A stretch of DNA of 64,000 bases from Enterobacter hormaechei subsp. xiangfangensis (GTDB taxonomy: Bacteria > Pseudomonadota > Gammaproteobacteria > Enterobacterales > Enterobacteriaceae), in the NCBI RefSeq assembly GCF_001729785.1, contig NZ_CP017183.1, positions 2,108,001 through 2,172,000 of the forward strand. Direction: 5' to 3'. The notes below the pieces were generated by a model. That model made no database searches and was not told the DNA's origin. It saw only the letters and a list, made by a program, of their open reading frames with translations. This document shows positions 1 through 9,114 of the stretch, in pieces. The position numbers and the translations under genes are program-made. Each line of letters opens with the position of its first letter. Positions within the stretch are counted from its first letter, which is position 1.

Positions 1-609
1 TTGTTTGGCGCTTCCCGGGGCGCGCGCGACGTGATTCAGGTGGTGATTGATCATAACGTTGGCGCTGGTGTGATTACCGACGGGCGTCTGTTGCATGCTG
101 GCAGCAGTAGCCTGGTGGAGATCGGCCATACGCAGGTCGATCCGTACGGAAAACGCTGCTACTGCGGTAACCATGGCTGTCTGGAAACGATTGCCAGCGT
201 CGAAAGCGTGCTGGAGCTGGCGCAAGTGCGGCTCAGCCAGTCGATGAGCTCCACGCTGCACGGTCAACCGTTAAGCGTCGAGGCACTGTGCGCTGCGGCA
301 AGGCAGGGCGATCTGCTGGCGAAGGACATTATTACCGGCGTGGGCAATAATGTCGGGCGCATTCTGGCCATTATGGTGAATCTGTTTAACCCGCAAAAAA
401 TACTGATCGGCTCCCCGCTCAGCCAGGCGGCGGATATACTCTTTCCGGCGATTTCCGCCTGCATCAATCAGCAGGCGCTTCCCGCGTACAGTAAAAACAT
501 CGTGGTCGAAAGTACGCAATTTTCCAACCAGGGCACCATGGCCGGCGCCGCGCTGGTAAAAGATGCGATGTACAACGGCTCGTTACTGATTCGTTTGCTA
601 CAGGGCTAA
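1..609 (+). CDS. mlc: Mlc (DgsA) glucose-responsive repressor, C-terminal half (partial)
   Basis: This is the C-terminal 202 residues of the ROK-family repressor Mlc, which represses ptsG, manXYZ, malT and ptsHI and is sequestered by dephosphorylated EIICB-Glc. The frame is already open at base 1, so the N-terminal winged helix lies outside the window. The ROK zinc site is visible as GH at residues 42-43 followed by CYCGNHGC at 53-60. Adding 204 puts these at His247, Cys257, Cys259 and Cys264 of the 406-residue E. coli protein, so the C-terminus is full length. The end (VKDAMYNGSLLIRLLQG) is the conserved Mlc tail. A 7-bp inverted repeat at 636-661 follows the stop without a T run. Identity is very secure; NagC is the closest alternative and fits less well. 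Confidence 0.96.
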   Translation: MFGASRGARDVIQVVIDHNVGAGVITDGRLLHAGSSSLVEIGHTQVDPYGKRCYCGNHGCLETIASVESVLELAQVRLSQSMSSTLHGQPLSVEALCAAARQGDLLAKDIITGVGNNVGRILAIMVNLFNPQKILIGSPLSQAADILFPAISACINQQALPAYSKNIVVESTQFSNQGTMAGAALVKDAMYNGSLLIRLLQG

Positions 610-738
610 CTCTTTTCCAGAGATGTACGAAAAATTGCGCTATCTCAAGCCCGGTAGCGCACGCATCCCGTAGACTTTCCCCACTGAATTATTTACCTGG
701 TTTATATTTTGAAGCATACCCAAGAGGTGGAATGAGTC

Positions 739-1434
739 ATGCTTAAGCGTTTCTTTATTACTGGTACGGATACGTCTGTCGGGAAGACAGTCGTATCCCG
801 CGCGTTACTCCAGGCCCTGGCGGCAAGCGGTAAACGCGTTGCAGGATACAAGCCGGTTGCAAAAGGCAGTAAAGAGACGCCAGAAGGGCTGCGCAATAAG
901 GACGCCCTGGTTCTGCAAAGCGTCTCGTCTCTGGAACTGCCTTATGATGCCGTCAATCCTATCGCGTTAAGCGAAGAGGAAAGCAGCGTCGCTCACAGTG
1001 GGCTTATCAACTACAGCCTGCTTTCTGATGGCCTGGCAAATCTGAGTGAAAAGGTTGACCACGTTGTCGTTGAAGGGACCGGTGGCTGGCGCAGCCTGAT
1101 GAACGATTTACGTCCCCTTTCCGAATGGGTGGTGCAGGAGCAATTGCCGGTGATTATGGTCGTGGGCATCCAGGAAGGGTGCATCAACCATGCCTTGCTG
1201 ACGGCGCAGGCTATCGCTAATGACGGCCTGCCGCTGATTGGTTGGGTGGCGAATCGTATTAACCCGGGCCTTGCGCACTACGCTGAAATCATCGACGTGC
1301 TGAGCAAAAAGCTGCCTGGCCCGCTGGTGGGCGAACTGCCTTATCTGCCCCGCGCAGAGCAGCGCGAATTAGCGCACTATATCGATCTCTCGGCTTTCGG
1401 CGGTATGCTGGCCGTAGATCGAGTCGTGGCGTAG
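739..1434 (+). CDS. bioD2: Dethiobiotin synthetase paralogue BioD2 (YnfK)
   Basis: This 231-residue protein belongs to the dethiobiotin synthetase family (ATP-dependent carboxylation of 7,8-diaminopelargonate). Visible motifs are the P-loop GTDTSVGKT at residues 9-17, GYKPV with the substrate-contacting Lys near 38, and VEGTGGW near 113-119. It is the second copy of the enzyme; the bio operon copy is not in the window. The ATG at 739 is preceded by AGAGGTGG. Its last 66 bp overlap the 3' end of clcB on the opposite strand, so the two genes share coding DNA tail to tail. Whether this paralogue contributes to biotin synthesis in vivo cannot be told from sequence. Confidence 0.93.
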   Translation: MLKRFFITGTDTSVGKTVVSRALLQALAASGKRVAGYKPVAKGSKETPEGLRNKDALVLQSVSSLELPYDAVNPIALSEEESSVAHSGLINYSLLSDGLANLSEKVDHVVVEGTGGWRSLMNDLRPLSEWVVQEQLPVIMVVGIQEGCINHALLTAQAIANDGLPLIGWVANRINPGLAHYAEIIDVLSKKLPGPLVGELPYLPRAEQRELAHYIDLSAFGGMLAVDRVVA

Positions 1435-2679
1435 CGTTCTCGACAATACCGACGCCACAACACAGGCAACCAGCAAACCGGGAAGTAAAAAATACTGCCC
1501 GGTCATCTCACAGACCATCAAGGCCGACATGATTGGCGCATGCGTTGTGGCGGCGAGCAGCGTCGCCATTCCCGCCAGCCCAAGCAGGATCGCCGTCTCA
1601 GAGCCAGGAAACCACAGCGCAAAGATCTGCGCAAACAGCATTCCCGTTGCCATACCAACGAACAAGGTTGGCGTGAACACGCCTCCCGGCGCGCCGGACC
1701 CGCTGCTTGCCAGTACCGCCAGCAGCTTGCAAATAAAGACGCCAGCAATCACCGACAGCAGCGGCGGCGACTGCAAAAACGCCTGAACCACGCTATAGCC
1801 ATTCCCCCATACTTTTGGCGTCAGCAGCGACAGCAGCCCGACGATCAGACCACCCAGCGCCAGCTGCCACGGCGGTGAGAGTTTGAGACGCAGAAACAGC
1901 CTGTGGCTGGCCGCCATCAGCCACATCAGCAGCGGGCCGCAAACGCCAGCCAGCAGGCCCACGCCAACGATCAGGAAATAATCCACCGCCGTAAGCATCT
2001 CGCTGAGATGGACATCATATAGCGTATTCGCGCCGGGACTTAACAGGCGGGTGGTCAGCAGGGCCACTACAGCGGCAATCACCACCGGGCCGAGGGAGGC
2101 CAGCATCAGCGTGCCAAACAGGATCTCTGCGATAAACAGGCTGCCCGCCAGCGGCGCATGATAGGCGCTGGCCATCCCGGCGGCGGCACCGCAGGCGATC
2201 CACAGTTTCCATTCGGATTTTGGCGTACAACGTTGTGCAAAAAAGGAGGCGGCGAAGGCGGCGAGCAGGATCATGGCACCTTCACGGCCGATGGCGCTGC
2301 CGCTGGCGACCACCAGCAACGACGCGAGGGATTTCACCAGGCTGGCGCCGTAATCAAACTGGCCGTCACCTGTTTCCAGCGCTTCCATATAATCGGTGGG
2401 GGCGTGGGGACGTTGTGCCGTCATGCGCTGCCATCCCCACAGTAGCACTCCCGCGGCCAGACCACCTAGCGCAGGCGTCAGCGCCCGCCGCCAGGGCGAT
2501 AACGCGGCTGCGGCGTTCACCAGACTTCCGCTTTCGTTGCTGAGAAATAGCCACTCCAGCAGATACATGCTGTGGCGGAACACCGCAACGGCCAGCGCCG
2601 CCAGCACGCCGGTGACGGTAGCAATCAGGAGACGGCGAAACATCGCGCGGATGTCGGGGTAAGCGTGAAGACGTTGCAT
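1369..2679 (-). CDS. clcB: ClC-family voltage-gated chloride channel/antiporter ClcB
   Basis: This 436-residue polytopic inner-membrane protein is of the ClC family. ClcB works with ClcA as an electrical shunt for proton-consuming extreme acid resistance in E. coli. The gating-glutamate motif GREGA is at residues 131-135 (Glu133) and the pore motif [11 protein letters not shown] at 327-337. There are about ten hydrophobic segments and no C-terminal CBS domains, as in ClcB. The neighbours bioD2 and mlc match the E. coli order. The C-terminus ([16 protein letters not shown]) lies inside the 3' end of bioD2. Ion selectivity and antiport versus channel mode are inferred from family membership. 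Confidence 0.93.
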   Translation of the reverse strand: MQRLHAYPDIRAMFRRLLIATVTGVLAALAVAVFRHSMYLLEWLFLSNESGSLVNAAAALSPWRRALTPALGGLAAGVLLWGWQRMTAQRPHAPTDYMEALETGDGQFDYGASLVKSLASLLVVASGSAIGREGAMILLAAFAASFFAQRCTPKSEWKLWIACGAAAGMASAYHAPLAGSLFIAEILFGTLMLASLGPVVIAAVVALLTTRLLSPGANTLYDVHLSEMLTAVDYFLIVGVGLLAGVCGPLLMWLMAASHRLFLRLKLSPPWQLALGGLIVGLLSLLTPKVWGNGYSVVQAFLQSPPLLSVIAGVFICKLLAVLASSGSGAPGGVFTPTLFVGMATGMLFAQIFALWFPGSETAILLGLAGMATLLAATTHAPIMSALMVCEMTGQYFLLPGLLVACVVASVLSRTLRHDSIYGQHTAESREIDIVR

Positions 2680-2758
2680 GAAGTCGTGATTTAACGGGGA
2701 CGATACAATATTGTGGCGGGAAATCGGGAGGTTAGCAAAAGGTATGCGTGCGGAAAAT

Positions 2759-2777
2759 GGCCGGGCAGTACCCGGCC
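2759..2777 (-). terminator. Terminator of the osm operon
   Basis: A perfect 7-bp GC-only stem (GGCCGGG/CCCGGCC) with a 5-base loop lies 8 bases after the osmV stop. On the minus strand it is followed by ATTTTCC, a short U-rich tract, as expected for an intrinsic terminator. Confidence 0.7.
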
Positions 2778-2784
2778 TGAATGC

Positions 2785-3933
2785 TTAACTCTCGCTATGA
2801 ATATTTAATGCCCGGCGCGTACGCCCTGAACTCAAATACTCCGCAATATAATCCTGGGATATCTCGCCGTTATAGCGTCCGTCCTCGTCCACAATCGGCA
2901 TCCAGCTGGTGTTGCTCTCATACAGGCGAGAAAGCACCACGCGCAGGTTATCCTCGGCCTTACCGGTCATACGGAACGGATGCAGAATATCCCCGCAGCT
3001 GCCGCTGGCGTTACGCGCTTCGCGGCGCTTCACAAAGCCGAGCGGTTTGCCGTGCTCATCAACCACGGTAATGGCGCGAATATCGTTGTCATCCATGGTG
3101 GCGAAGGCCTCCGGCAGCGGCGTCGATTCGCGTACCGTAATGGTAGGCTGCTGGTCGGTGACGTCGCCCGCCGATACCAGCAGCAGGCGTTTCAACGTCC
3201 GGTCCTGACCAACAAACGAGCCAACAAACTCATTCGCGGGTTTCGCCAGCAGCTCGTCCGGGCTGGCGCACTGCACGATACGCCCCTGACGGAAGACGGC
3301 AATACGGTCGCCCAGCTTCAGCGCTTCGTCAATATCGTGGCTCACCAGCATCACGGTCTTTTTCAGCTTGCGCTGCATCTCAAGGAATTGGTTCTGGATC
3401 ACCTCACGGTTGATCGGGTCGACTGCACCGAACGGTTCATCCATCAGCAGGACCGGAGGATCGGCTGCCAGCGCGCGGATGACGCCGATACGCTGCTGCT
3501 GCCCGCCGGACATTTCGCGCGGATAGCGGTGAAGGAATTTATGCGGATCCATTGCCACCATATCCATCAGCTCTTCGGCACGGGATTTACAGCGTGCCTT
3601 GTCCCAGCCCAGCATGCGCGGCACGACGGTAATGTTCTCTTCGATGGTCATGTTCGGGAACAGGCCAATCTGCTGGATCACGTAGCCAATGTTGCGGCGC
3701 AGGGTCACGGTGTCCATTCCGCTGGTGTCTTCGCCGTTAATCAGGATTGTCCCGCTACTTGGCGTAATGAGACGGTTGATCATCTTCAGGGTAGTGGTTT
3801 TCCCGCAGCCGGACGGGCCGAGCAGCACGCACATTTCCCCTTCAGGCACGTTCAGGTTGACGTTGTCGACGGCCTTAAACGTCTGGCCGTGTTTCTGTGA
3901 AAATTGTTTGGTGAGGTTTTCCAGTTTTATCAT
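2785..3933 (-). CDS. osmV: OsmU-type compatible-solute ABC transporter, ATPase subunit OsmV
   Basis: This 382-residue ABC ATPase energises an osmoprotectant (glycine betaine/choline-O-sulfate type) importer. Walker A GPSGCGKT is at residues 39-46, the signature MSGGQQQR at 141-148, Walker B LLMDEP at 162-167 and the switch VSHD at 197-200. Residues from about 255 to 382 form a CBS pair, the domain that senses ionic strength in OpuA-type ATPases. The frame can be read 25 codons further upstream, but the ATG at 3933 has AAGGGGA at a good distance and gives the family length. It overlaps the osmW stop as TAATG, which points to translational coupling. Confidence 0.92.
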   Translation of the reverse strand: MIKLENLTKQFSQKHGQTFKAVDNVNLNVPEGEMCVLLGPSGCGKTTTLKMINRLITPSSGTILINGEDTSGMDTVTLRRNIGYVIQQIGLFPNMTIEENITVVPRMLGWDKARCKSRAEELMDMVAMDPHKFLHRYPREMSGGQQQRIGVIRALAADPPVLLMDEPFGAVDPINREVIQNQFLEMQRKLKKTVMLVSHDIDEALKLGDRIAVFRQGRIVQCASPDELLAKPANEFVGSFVGQDRTLKRLLLVSAGDVTDQQPTITVRESTPLPEAFATMDDNDIRAITVVDEHGKPLGFVKRREARNASGSCGDILHPFRMTGKAEDNLRVVLSRLYESNTSWMPIVDEDGRYNGEISQDYIAEYLSSGRTRRALNIHSES

Positions 3934-4580
3934 TATCGAATCCCCTTCGGAGTCAGTACCACCTGCAAACGGTGCAGCAACCAGTCGAGCACAATCGCTA
4001 AAAGACAAATCATCAGCGCGCCCGCAATCAACATACGAATATCACTCCCGCCAATACCGTTAAGCAGCAGCAGGCCCAGACCGCCCGCGCCGATCACGGC
4101 GGCAATCGCCATGACGCCGATGTTCATTACCACGGCGGTGCGGATGCCGCCAAAAATCACCGGCAGCGCCATCGGGATTTCCACCCAGCGCAGACGCTGC
4201 CAGAAGGTCATGCCGATGCCGCGTCCCGCTTCTCGCAGGCCGGGGGGCAGGCTGTCGAGCGCCGTATGGGTGTTACGCACAATCGGCAGCAGCGAATAGA
4301 GGAACACCGCAGTAATCGCGGGCAGGGCGCCAATGCCCTGACCGATCAGCGAAAAGAGCGGGATCATCAGGCCGAAAAGCGCAATTGACGGGATGGTGAG
4401 CACAATGGTGGCAATCCCCAGCACCGGCGTTGCCAGCCATTTATGGCGGACAATTAAAATGCCCAGCGGCACGCCAATAATAATCGCCAGGCCGACGGCG
4501 AGTGCCACCAGCCACAGGTGTTGCAGCGTCAGGGTTAAGAGATAGTCCCAGTTGTCGAGAATATAGTGAATTGTCTCCAT
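3933..4580 (-). CDS. osmW: OsmU-type ABC transporter permease OsmW
   Basis: This 215-residue inner-membrane permease has about five or six hydrophobic segments and the binding-protein-dependent permease (EAA) loop, seen here as LREAGRGIGMTFWQRLRWVEIP around residues 116-137, which docks on the ATPase. It pairs with the second permease OsmY at the other end of the operon. It starts 8 bases after the osmX stop and its own stop overlaps the osmV start. Osm or Yeh-type betaine permease is secure; the exact solute is not. Confidence 0.9.
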   Translation of the reverse strand: METIHYILDNWDYLLTLTLQHLWLVALAVGLAIIIGVPLGILIVRHKWLATPVLGIATIVLTIPSIALFGLMIPLFSLIGQGIGALPAITAVFLYSLLPIVRNTHTALDSLPPGLREAGRGIGMTFWQRLRWVEIPMALPVIFGGIRTAVVMNIGVMAIAAVIGAGGLGLLLLNGIGGSDIRMLIAGALMICLLAIVLDWLLHRLQVVLTPKGIR

Positions 4581-4588
4581 AGCGCCTC

Positions 4589-5488
4589 CTACAGCAACTG
4601 TTTGCTACGCAGGAAATCACGGGCGACCTGCTGCGGTGACTGATGGTCGATATCCACCTTCTTATTCAGGTCGGTGATAACGTCGTTATTGAGCTGGGCT
4701 GAGAGGGTGTTCAGCGCCTCCTCCAGCCCCGGGTTAGCCTCCAGCGTGTCTTTTCGAACAACTGGCGTCACGGCATAACTCGGGAAGAAGCCTTTATCGT
4801 CTTCCAGCACTTTAAGATCGAAGCCCTTTACGCGCCCGTCGGTGGTGTAGATCAGCCCCGCATCGACAAACCCGTCGCGCACCGCGTTATAGACCAGGCC
4901 CGGATCCATCTGGCGGATCTGCGGGCGGTCCAGCTCCATCTTGTAGGCCGCCTGCAACGGCTTCATCCCGTCGCTGCGTCCGGCAAATTCCAGGTCAAGG
5001 CCCAGCAGCCAGTTGTTATCCGGATCGGTTTTACGGATCTGCTCAATCTTTGCCACCATCTCAGACATGGTATTGATATGTTCAGCCTCGGCGCGCTTGC
5101 GCTGCATGGCAAAGGCATAGGTATTGTTCATATCGGCAGGTTTAAGCCACACCAGACCGTGCTTCGCGTCGAGGCGTTTCACCGTCTCGTATGACTCCTG
5201 CGGCGACATGCGTTTGTTGATGTGGTTGAAGATGATCAGCGACGTGCCGGTGTACTCCCAGGTCATATCAATCTGCTTGTTGATCATCGCGTTACGGGAA
5301 ATCACCGTTGCAATATTGGTCTGCGGCTGCACCTGAAACCCTTTCTTTTGCAGATACTGCACGGTCATGGCCGAGAGAATGTGCTGCTCGGTAAAGCTCT
5401 TGGTTGCCAGGATCAGCGGCGCGGCGAGCGCCTGGCTGGTGAAGAGCGCGGCGGCGCATAGCGCCGTCAGGCCGGAAAACAGTCTCAT
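4589..5488 (-). CDS. osmX: Periplasmic osmoprotectant-binding protein OsmX
   Basis: This 299-residue OpuAC/ProX-like binding protein delivers glycine betaine-type solutes to OsmW/OsmY. A Sec signal peptide is clear: positive MR, a hydrophobic stretch, then QALA|APL around residue 22. The mature start ([14 protein letters not shown]) is the conserved opening of the QAT-family binding proteins (YehZ, OsmX, OpuCC), and [24 protein letters not shown] is typical of the hinge region. It sits between the two permease genes, the same physical order (ATPase, permease, binding protein, permease) as Salmonella osmU. Confidence 0.92.
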   Translation of the reverse strand: MRLFSGLTALCAAALFTSQALAAPLILATKSFTEQHILSAMTVQYLQKKGFQVQPQTNIATVISRNAMINKQIDMTWEYTGTSLIIFNHINKRMSPQESYETVKRLDAKHGLVWLKPADMNNTYAFAMQRKRAEAEHINTMSEMVAKIEQIRKTDPDNNWLLGLDLEFAGRSDGMKPLQAAYKMELDRPQIRQMDPGLVYNAVRDGFVDAGLIYTTDGRVKGFDLKVLEDDKGFFPSYAVTPVVRKDTLEANPGLEEALNTLSAQLNNDVITDLNKKVDIDHQSPQQVARDFLRSKQLL

Positions 5489-5506
5489 AGAAGCTCCTTG
5501 TTATAA

Positions 5507-6217
5507 TTATCGCGCGAGATGCGGGCTCAGTAGTCGACCCAGTGCCGCCAGCAGCGTATCCAGAATCAGGGCGAACAGGGCGGTGGCCGCCGCGCCCAGG
5601 ATCAGCGTCGGGAAGTCATTCAGGTAGATCCCAGGGAAAATCAGCTCGCCGTAGCTGCTGGCGCCAATCAGGAATGCCAGCGGTGCGGTACCGACGTTAA
5701 TCGCAGTGGCAATGCGAATACCAGAAAGCATCACCGGCCACGCGTTAGGGATCTCAACCTGACGCAGGCGCTGCCATTTGGTCATGCCGATACCGTTTGC
5801 CGCTTCCAGCAACGACGCGGGAACAGAGCACAGCCCGGCATAGGTGTTACGCACAATCGGCAGCAGAGAGGCCAGAAAGAGGGCGATAATGGCCGGTTTA
5901 TCACCGATGCCAATCACCACCATCGCCAGCGCCAGAACGGCCAGCGGCGGCAGGGTGTTACCCACGTTAAAGATTTGCATCACATATTCGGCGATACCAC
6001 GCGCGGCCGGACGGCTCAGCAGAATACCGCTTGGAATGCCCACCAGCAGGGCAAAGAACATTGATGAAAAGACCAGAATCAGGTGCTGTTGCCCGAGGTA
6101 GATCAGGTCAACCTGGCGCGCCTTAATCGTCTCCAGTCCAATTCCCCAGGTGAGGAGAGCGAGAACCACGATAATCGCGCCGACAAAAAGCAGCGAACGT
6201 TTAAGTAATGGGTGCAT
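5507..6217 (-). CDS. osmY: OsmU-type ABC transporter permease OsmY
   Basis: This 236-residue polytopic permease is the first gene of the osm operon. The EAA loop is visible as LLEAANGIGMTKWQRLRQVEIP around 130-151. The ATG at 6217 has AGGGAGA at a normal distance; an in-frame ATG eight codons upstream (6241) has a poorer site. It is paralogous to OsmW, so the importer is probably a heterodimeric membrane domain with OsmV and OsmX. The name OsmY here is the Salmonella permease, not the unrelated E. coli periplasmic stress protein of the same name. Confidence 0.9.
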   Translation of the reverse strand: MHPLLKRSLLFVGAIIVVLALLTWGIGLETIKARQVDLIYLGQQHLILVFSSMFFALLVGIPSGILLSRPAARGIAEYVMQIFNVGNTLPPLAVLALAMVVIGIGDKPAIIALFLASLLPIVRNTYAGLCSVPASLLEAANGIGMTKWQRLRQVEIPNAWPVMLSGIRIATAINVGTAPLAFLIGASSYGELIFPGIYLNDFPTLILGAAATALFALILDTLLAALGRLLSPHLAR

Positions 6218-6428
6218 TGCGGTGTGTCTCCCTGTGCGCATGCGTTATAGCAACCACCGGTTGCCTGTTGTTATGCCATGTTTCGGCAGGGGTACTTCAC
6301 CTATAGCAAGCGAAACGGAAGGGTTCCAGCGAAGGGGGTAAAACAGTAACCCTATGAAATTAGTGACAACCTGGGTGAAGCCTTATGGCATAAGGGCTGT
6401 CAGTGGGCAGGCAGAATAGTCTTAAAGA

Positions 6429-6465
6429 AGCATGCCTTACGTGACAATGTCACGTAAGGCATGCT
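6429..6465. terminator. 37-bp perfect palindrome between the DUF1275 gene and osmY
   Basis: Two 18-bp arms (AGCATGCCTTACGTGACA and its exact complement) flank a single central A. The palindrome begins 2 bases after the DUF1275 stop codon on the minus strand. In RNA it would form a very stable hairpin, but the following TCTTTAAG is only weakly U-rich. It could be a terminator, an RNA-processing barrier or a protein site. Confidence 0.6.
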
Positions 6466-6467
6466 GA

Positions 6468-7217
6468 TTAAACCTGTCGACTAAGCGCGGCGCGCACTTT
6501 TCGTACCCGCCACGAGATGCGGACGATAGAGAAGGCGGCGACGACCACCAGCATCAGGCCCAGCGCCAGCATCGCGTGGAATCCAAACTCTCTGAACAGG
6601 ATCAGCCCCGCGATACCTCCGCTGATAAAGGAGAAAAGGGTAGTTAAATGGGTTTTGAGCTGACTCTTTTGCGCGGCCGTATCTTTGGAATAATCCCGGC
6701 GCAGCATGGCGACCATAACGGAGGCCAGCGAAATGCCCGCATCGGTCAGCGTGCCGGTGATGTGTGTGGATCTTACCCGTCCACCGGATAGCTGAGTGGA
6801 GGTGGAATTATGAATTCCCATCAACCCGCACAGGAAAATAATTATCTCCTGATTCGTGGCAAAGGAGTGAAAATACATTTCGTACAGGGATACCCCTGCC
6901 AGTAATAGCCCTTCAACAAACAGAACCTGGCTGAATACCAGCCTGATGTTATGGATAATCCCCCAGATAACAATAATCCGCGCAGCGATGGCGCCTGAGA
7001 CAAACGAAAGAATAATGGCGCCGAAGAAAAGAATATCGCTGAGATCGGTGGAGGAAACTTCGCTGGATAGCTGCGAGGTATTGCCCGTCATATGCGAGGG
7101 AAAAAAGCCGAACGCGCCCAGCGCAATGGCATTCAGCAGTCCCGCGGAGGTCGCCAGCCAGAGGGCAAGACGACGATCCTCCTGATGCGTTCGTTCTTTC
7201 TTTAATTTAATCAGCAA
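6468..7217 (-). CDS. DUF1275 (YoaK-like) inner-membrane protein
   Basis: This 249-residue membrane protein of the DUF1275 family has about six or seven hydrophobic segments. The two characteristic half-site motifs are visible: SHMTGNTSQLS around residues 41-51 and STHITGTLTDAG around 149-160, which mark an internal duplication. The N-terminus is charged (LIKLKKERTHQEDRR) and probably cytoplasmic. No function is established for the family; membrane transport is usually assumed. It is a single gene, separated from osmY by the 37-bp palindrome and bordered upstream by decayed genes, so it may belong to the accessory stretch. Confidence 0.8.
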   Translation of the reverse strand: MLIKLKKERTHQEDRRLALWLATSAGLLNAIALGAFGFFPSHMTGNTSQLSSEVSSTDLSDILFFGAIILSFVSGAIAARIIVIWGIIHNIRLVFSQVLFVEGLLLAGVSLYEMYFHSFATNQEIIIFLCGLMGIHNSTSTQLSGGRVRSTHITGTLTDAGISLASVMVAMLRRDYSKDTAAQKSQLKTHLTTLFSFISGGIAGLILFREFGFHAMLALGLMLVVVAAFSIVRISWRVRKVRAALSRQV

Positions 7218-7363
7218 AGAATACCTCCGGTTTGAGCTTTGCCTGAACGCTCAAGCTAACAAAGCGATGTCGCTGGCTGACCAGGATATTGCTTAATTAT
7301 TATTTCAACGGGAGGAGTGCGAGGTTTTGTAATTAAATAAAATAACCTTGTTAATATAATGCT

Positions 7364-7624
7364 TTATTGCTGATGACGCGAGCAGACTGGCGGGCATAAA
7401 TACCGGCCCAGTATGCATGCTCGCTGGAGCGGGATGGGATTTGATTCAGTGTAGACATAGGTGTATTTCACAACGACGAGAAGAGAAGCCAGCATCTGGT
7501 CGCCAATGTTCCTGGGAATGTACAGATCGCCAGCCAGGGTGATCCCGTATCGGTTCTCGAACGTCACCTTGCGGTGGTCGACTTTATCGCTCTTGGCGAA
7601 GGTCTTATCCCAGGTTGTCACCAT
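7364..7624 (-). pseudogene. Alpha/beta hydrolase remnant (N-terminal fragment)
   Basis: The first 45 or so of 86 codons (TFAKSDKVDHRKVTFENRYG..LAGDLYIP) match the N-terminus of secreted dienelactone-hydrolase-like alpha/beta hydrolases of about 300 residues. After about residue 45 the similarity stops, and no nucleophile elbow or catalytic triad is present. The gene therefore retains only its 5' end. It points away from the LysR remnant, the usual divergent layout of such a hydrolase and its regulator. The remaining 35-40 codons are not recognised and may be out of frame or foreign. Confidence 0.6.
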
Positions 7625-7712
7625 CGAAACGCGGGCGTCAGGATTTCGTGTTTCTTACTAATTCATTGTTTTAACTCAACTTAACGATGCGCATAGCAGC
7701 ACAGCTGACAGT

Positions 7713-8176
7713 TTGGGTGAATGTTTTCATTCGACGCTGGCGTCCGGCTGGGGCCGGATGATTGCCGTGCGCATCACGCCCGATATGGAGATGGCTGTGT
7801 TGACGCCCTGGCGCATTTTCGGCGCTATGGTTTTACGCAGACGCCCGCCGATCTGGACGCTCATCCCTGCATTGCCTACCAGTTTGCCGACGGTAACCAC
7901 TATCAATGGGAGCTTGTGCAGGATGGGAAGCGAGTGACTCACCGTCCGGAGGGGCAATGGGCCTTTTCCGACAGCTACATGGAGGCCGAAGCGGCCCGGC
8001 TGGGACTCGGGCTGGCCTATGTCCCGGTTGAGCTGATGGGTGACGATCCGGAGCGTGGCACGCTTATACGCGTTTTACAGCGCTATAGCCTGCGGATGGA
8101 CGGACTGTACCTCTATTATCCACACCGCAACGTATCCCCGGCGCTGAGAGCGGTGATTGATACGCTGAAAATTTAG
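7713..8176 (+). pseudogene. LysR-family regulator remnant (C-terminal part, frameshifted)
   Basis: Recognisable pieces of a LysR effector-binding domain occur in order but in two frames: FDAGVRLG near 7732-7755, then MIAVRITPDMEMAV in another frame near 7758-7799, then back to HFRRYGFTQTPADLDAHPCIAYQF and on to the natural end (LRAVIDTLKI) at 8176. At least two indels are needed, and the whole N-terminal helix-turn-helix half is missing between 7624 and 7713. The gene cannot make a DNA-binding protein. With the hydrolase remnant this looks like a divergent regulator/enzyme pair joined by a deletion. Confidence 0.7.
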
Positions 8177-8261
8177 GGTGCCTCTGCGCTACGGTCTATA
8201 CAGCCCCTGCGTTTGTGATACGCTACTATTTTATATAGCGCAGCTCAACTAAGGCTCTGAA

Positions 8262-8939
8262 ATGACAAAAATAACGCCAGAATATACGGTAGTTGACTTA
8301 TCACGTTGGGCAAGAAAGGAACACTTTGAAGTATTTCAGGGCTTTGCTCAATCTACATTTAACCAAACGGTTCAGCTGGACATTACCGTGCTGCTAAAGC
8401 ATATCAAAGAGGTTGGCTGGAAATTTTATCCTGCGATTATTTCCCTTATTTCTCACGTCGTAAACCGGCATCCGGAATTCCGTATGGCCATGAAGGATGA
8501 TGAGCTTGTAATATGGAATGAGGTTCATCCAAGCTATACCCTTTTCCATAAAGAAACGGAAACGTTTTCATCGTTGTGGAGTCATTACGATGGAAATATT
8601 CACCATTTTCAGCGCGTTTATGCAGAAGATGTTGCCCGCTATGGCAATATCCTTGCTTACTGGCCTAAGGAAGAGTCCCGGGAGAATATATTTTTCATAT
8701 CTGATATTCCGTGGGTCAGTTTTAGCAGTTTTAACGTCAACGTCGCTAACATGCGGAATTTTTTCGCGCCCATGTTCACGTTTGGAAAATACTATAACCA
8801 GGATGAAAAAGTCTTGTTGCCTTTCGCCGTTCAGGTGCATCATTCTGTTTGTGATGGCTTCCATGTAGCCAGGATGATCAACGAGTTGCAAGAGTTATGT
8901 GATAATTTACCACACCATTCAGAGGCGCCGAACGTGTGA
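8262..8939 (+). CDS. Type A chloramphenicol O-acetyltransferase
   Basis: This 225-residue enzyme would acetylate chloramphenicol with acetyl-CoA in the cytoplasm as a homotrimer. Nearly every hallmark of the CatA family is present: [15 protein letters not shown] at the N-terminus, [44 protein letters not shown] and the active site [11 protein letters not shown] at residues 191-201, with catalytic His194 and Asp198. The length fits CatA (about 219). Base composition is clearly more AT-rich than in the neighbours, and the gene follows two decayed genes, so acquisition is likely. The start has AAGGCT 9 bases upstream. It is intact and probably functional; the cat subtype cannot be assigned without a search. 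Confidence 0.88.
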   Translation: MTKITPEYTVVDLSRWARKEHFEVFQGFAQSTFNQTVQLDITVLLKHIKEVGWKFYPAIISLISHVVNRHPEFRMAMKDDELVIWNEVHPSYTLFHKETETFSSLWSHYDGNIHHFQRVYAEDVARYGNILAYWPKEESRENIFFISDIPWVSFSSFNVNVANMRNFFAPMFTFGKYYNQDEKVLLPFAVQVHHSVCDGFHVARMINELQELCDNLPHHSEAPNV

Positions 8940-9059
8940 TTCACATGTTTTTAACATACGTCTGACGAGAGGAAATGCTGTAACCAAATTTTACGCCAGA
9001 ACAGATTAAAATATTCAATCGCATTGTTTTCGAGAAGATCGAAATAATGCATGATTAAG

Positions 9060-9083
9060 CCGCGAGCCGTTTCCGGCCCGCGG
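9060..9083 (-). terminator. yebG terminator
   Basis: On the minus strand a 10-bp stem (CCGCGGGCCG/CGGCTCGCGG, one G-U pair) closes on a GAAA tetraloop and is followed by CTTAAT. It lies 31 bases beyond the yebG stop. The tetraloop and stem strength favour a terminator, though the U tract is weak. Confidence 0.55.
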
Positions 9084-9114
9084 CGGCATGACAGGTGATG
9101 AGTCGTTCTGACGA

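Noticed and set aside
2980..3900. A 306-codon open frame on the plus strand inside osmV
   Set aside because: It is wholly antisense to the ABC ATPase with all motifs intact; no protein-like features.
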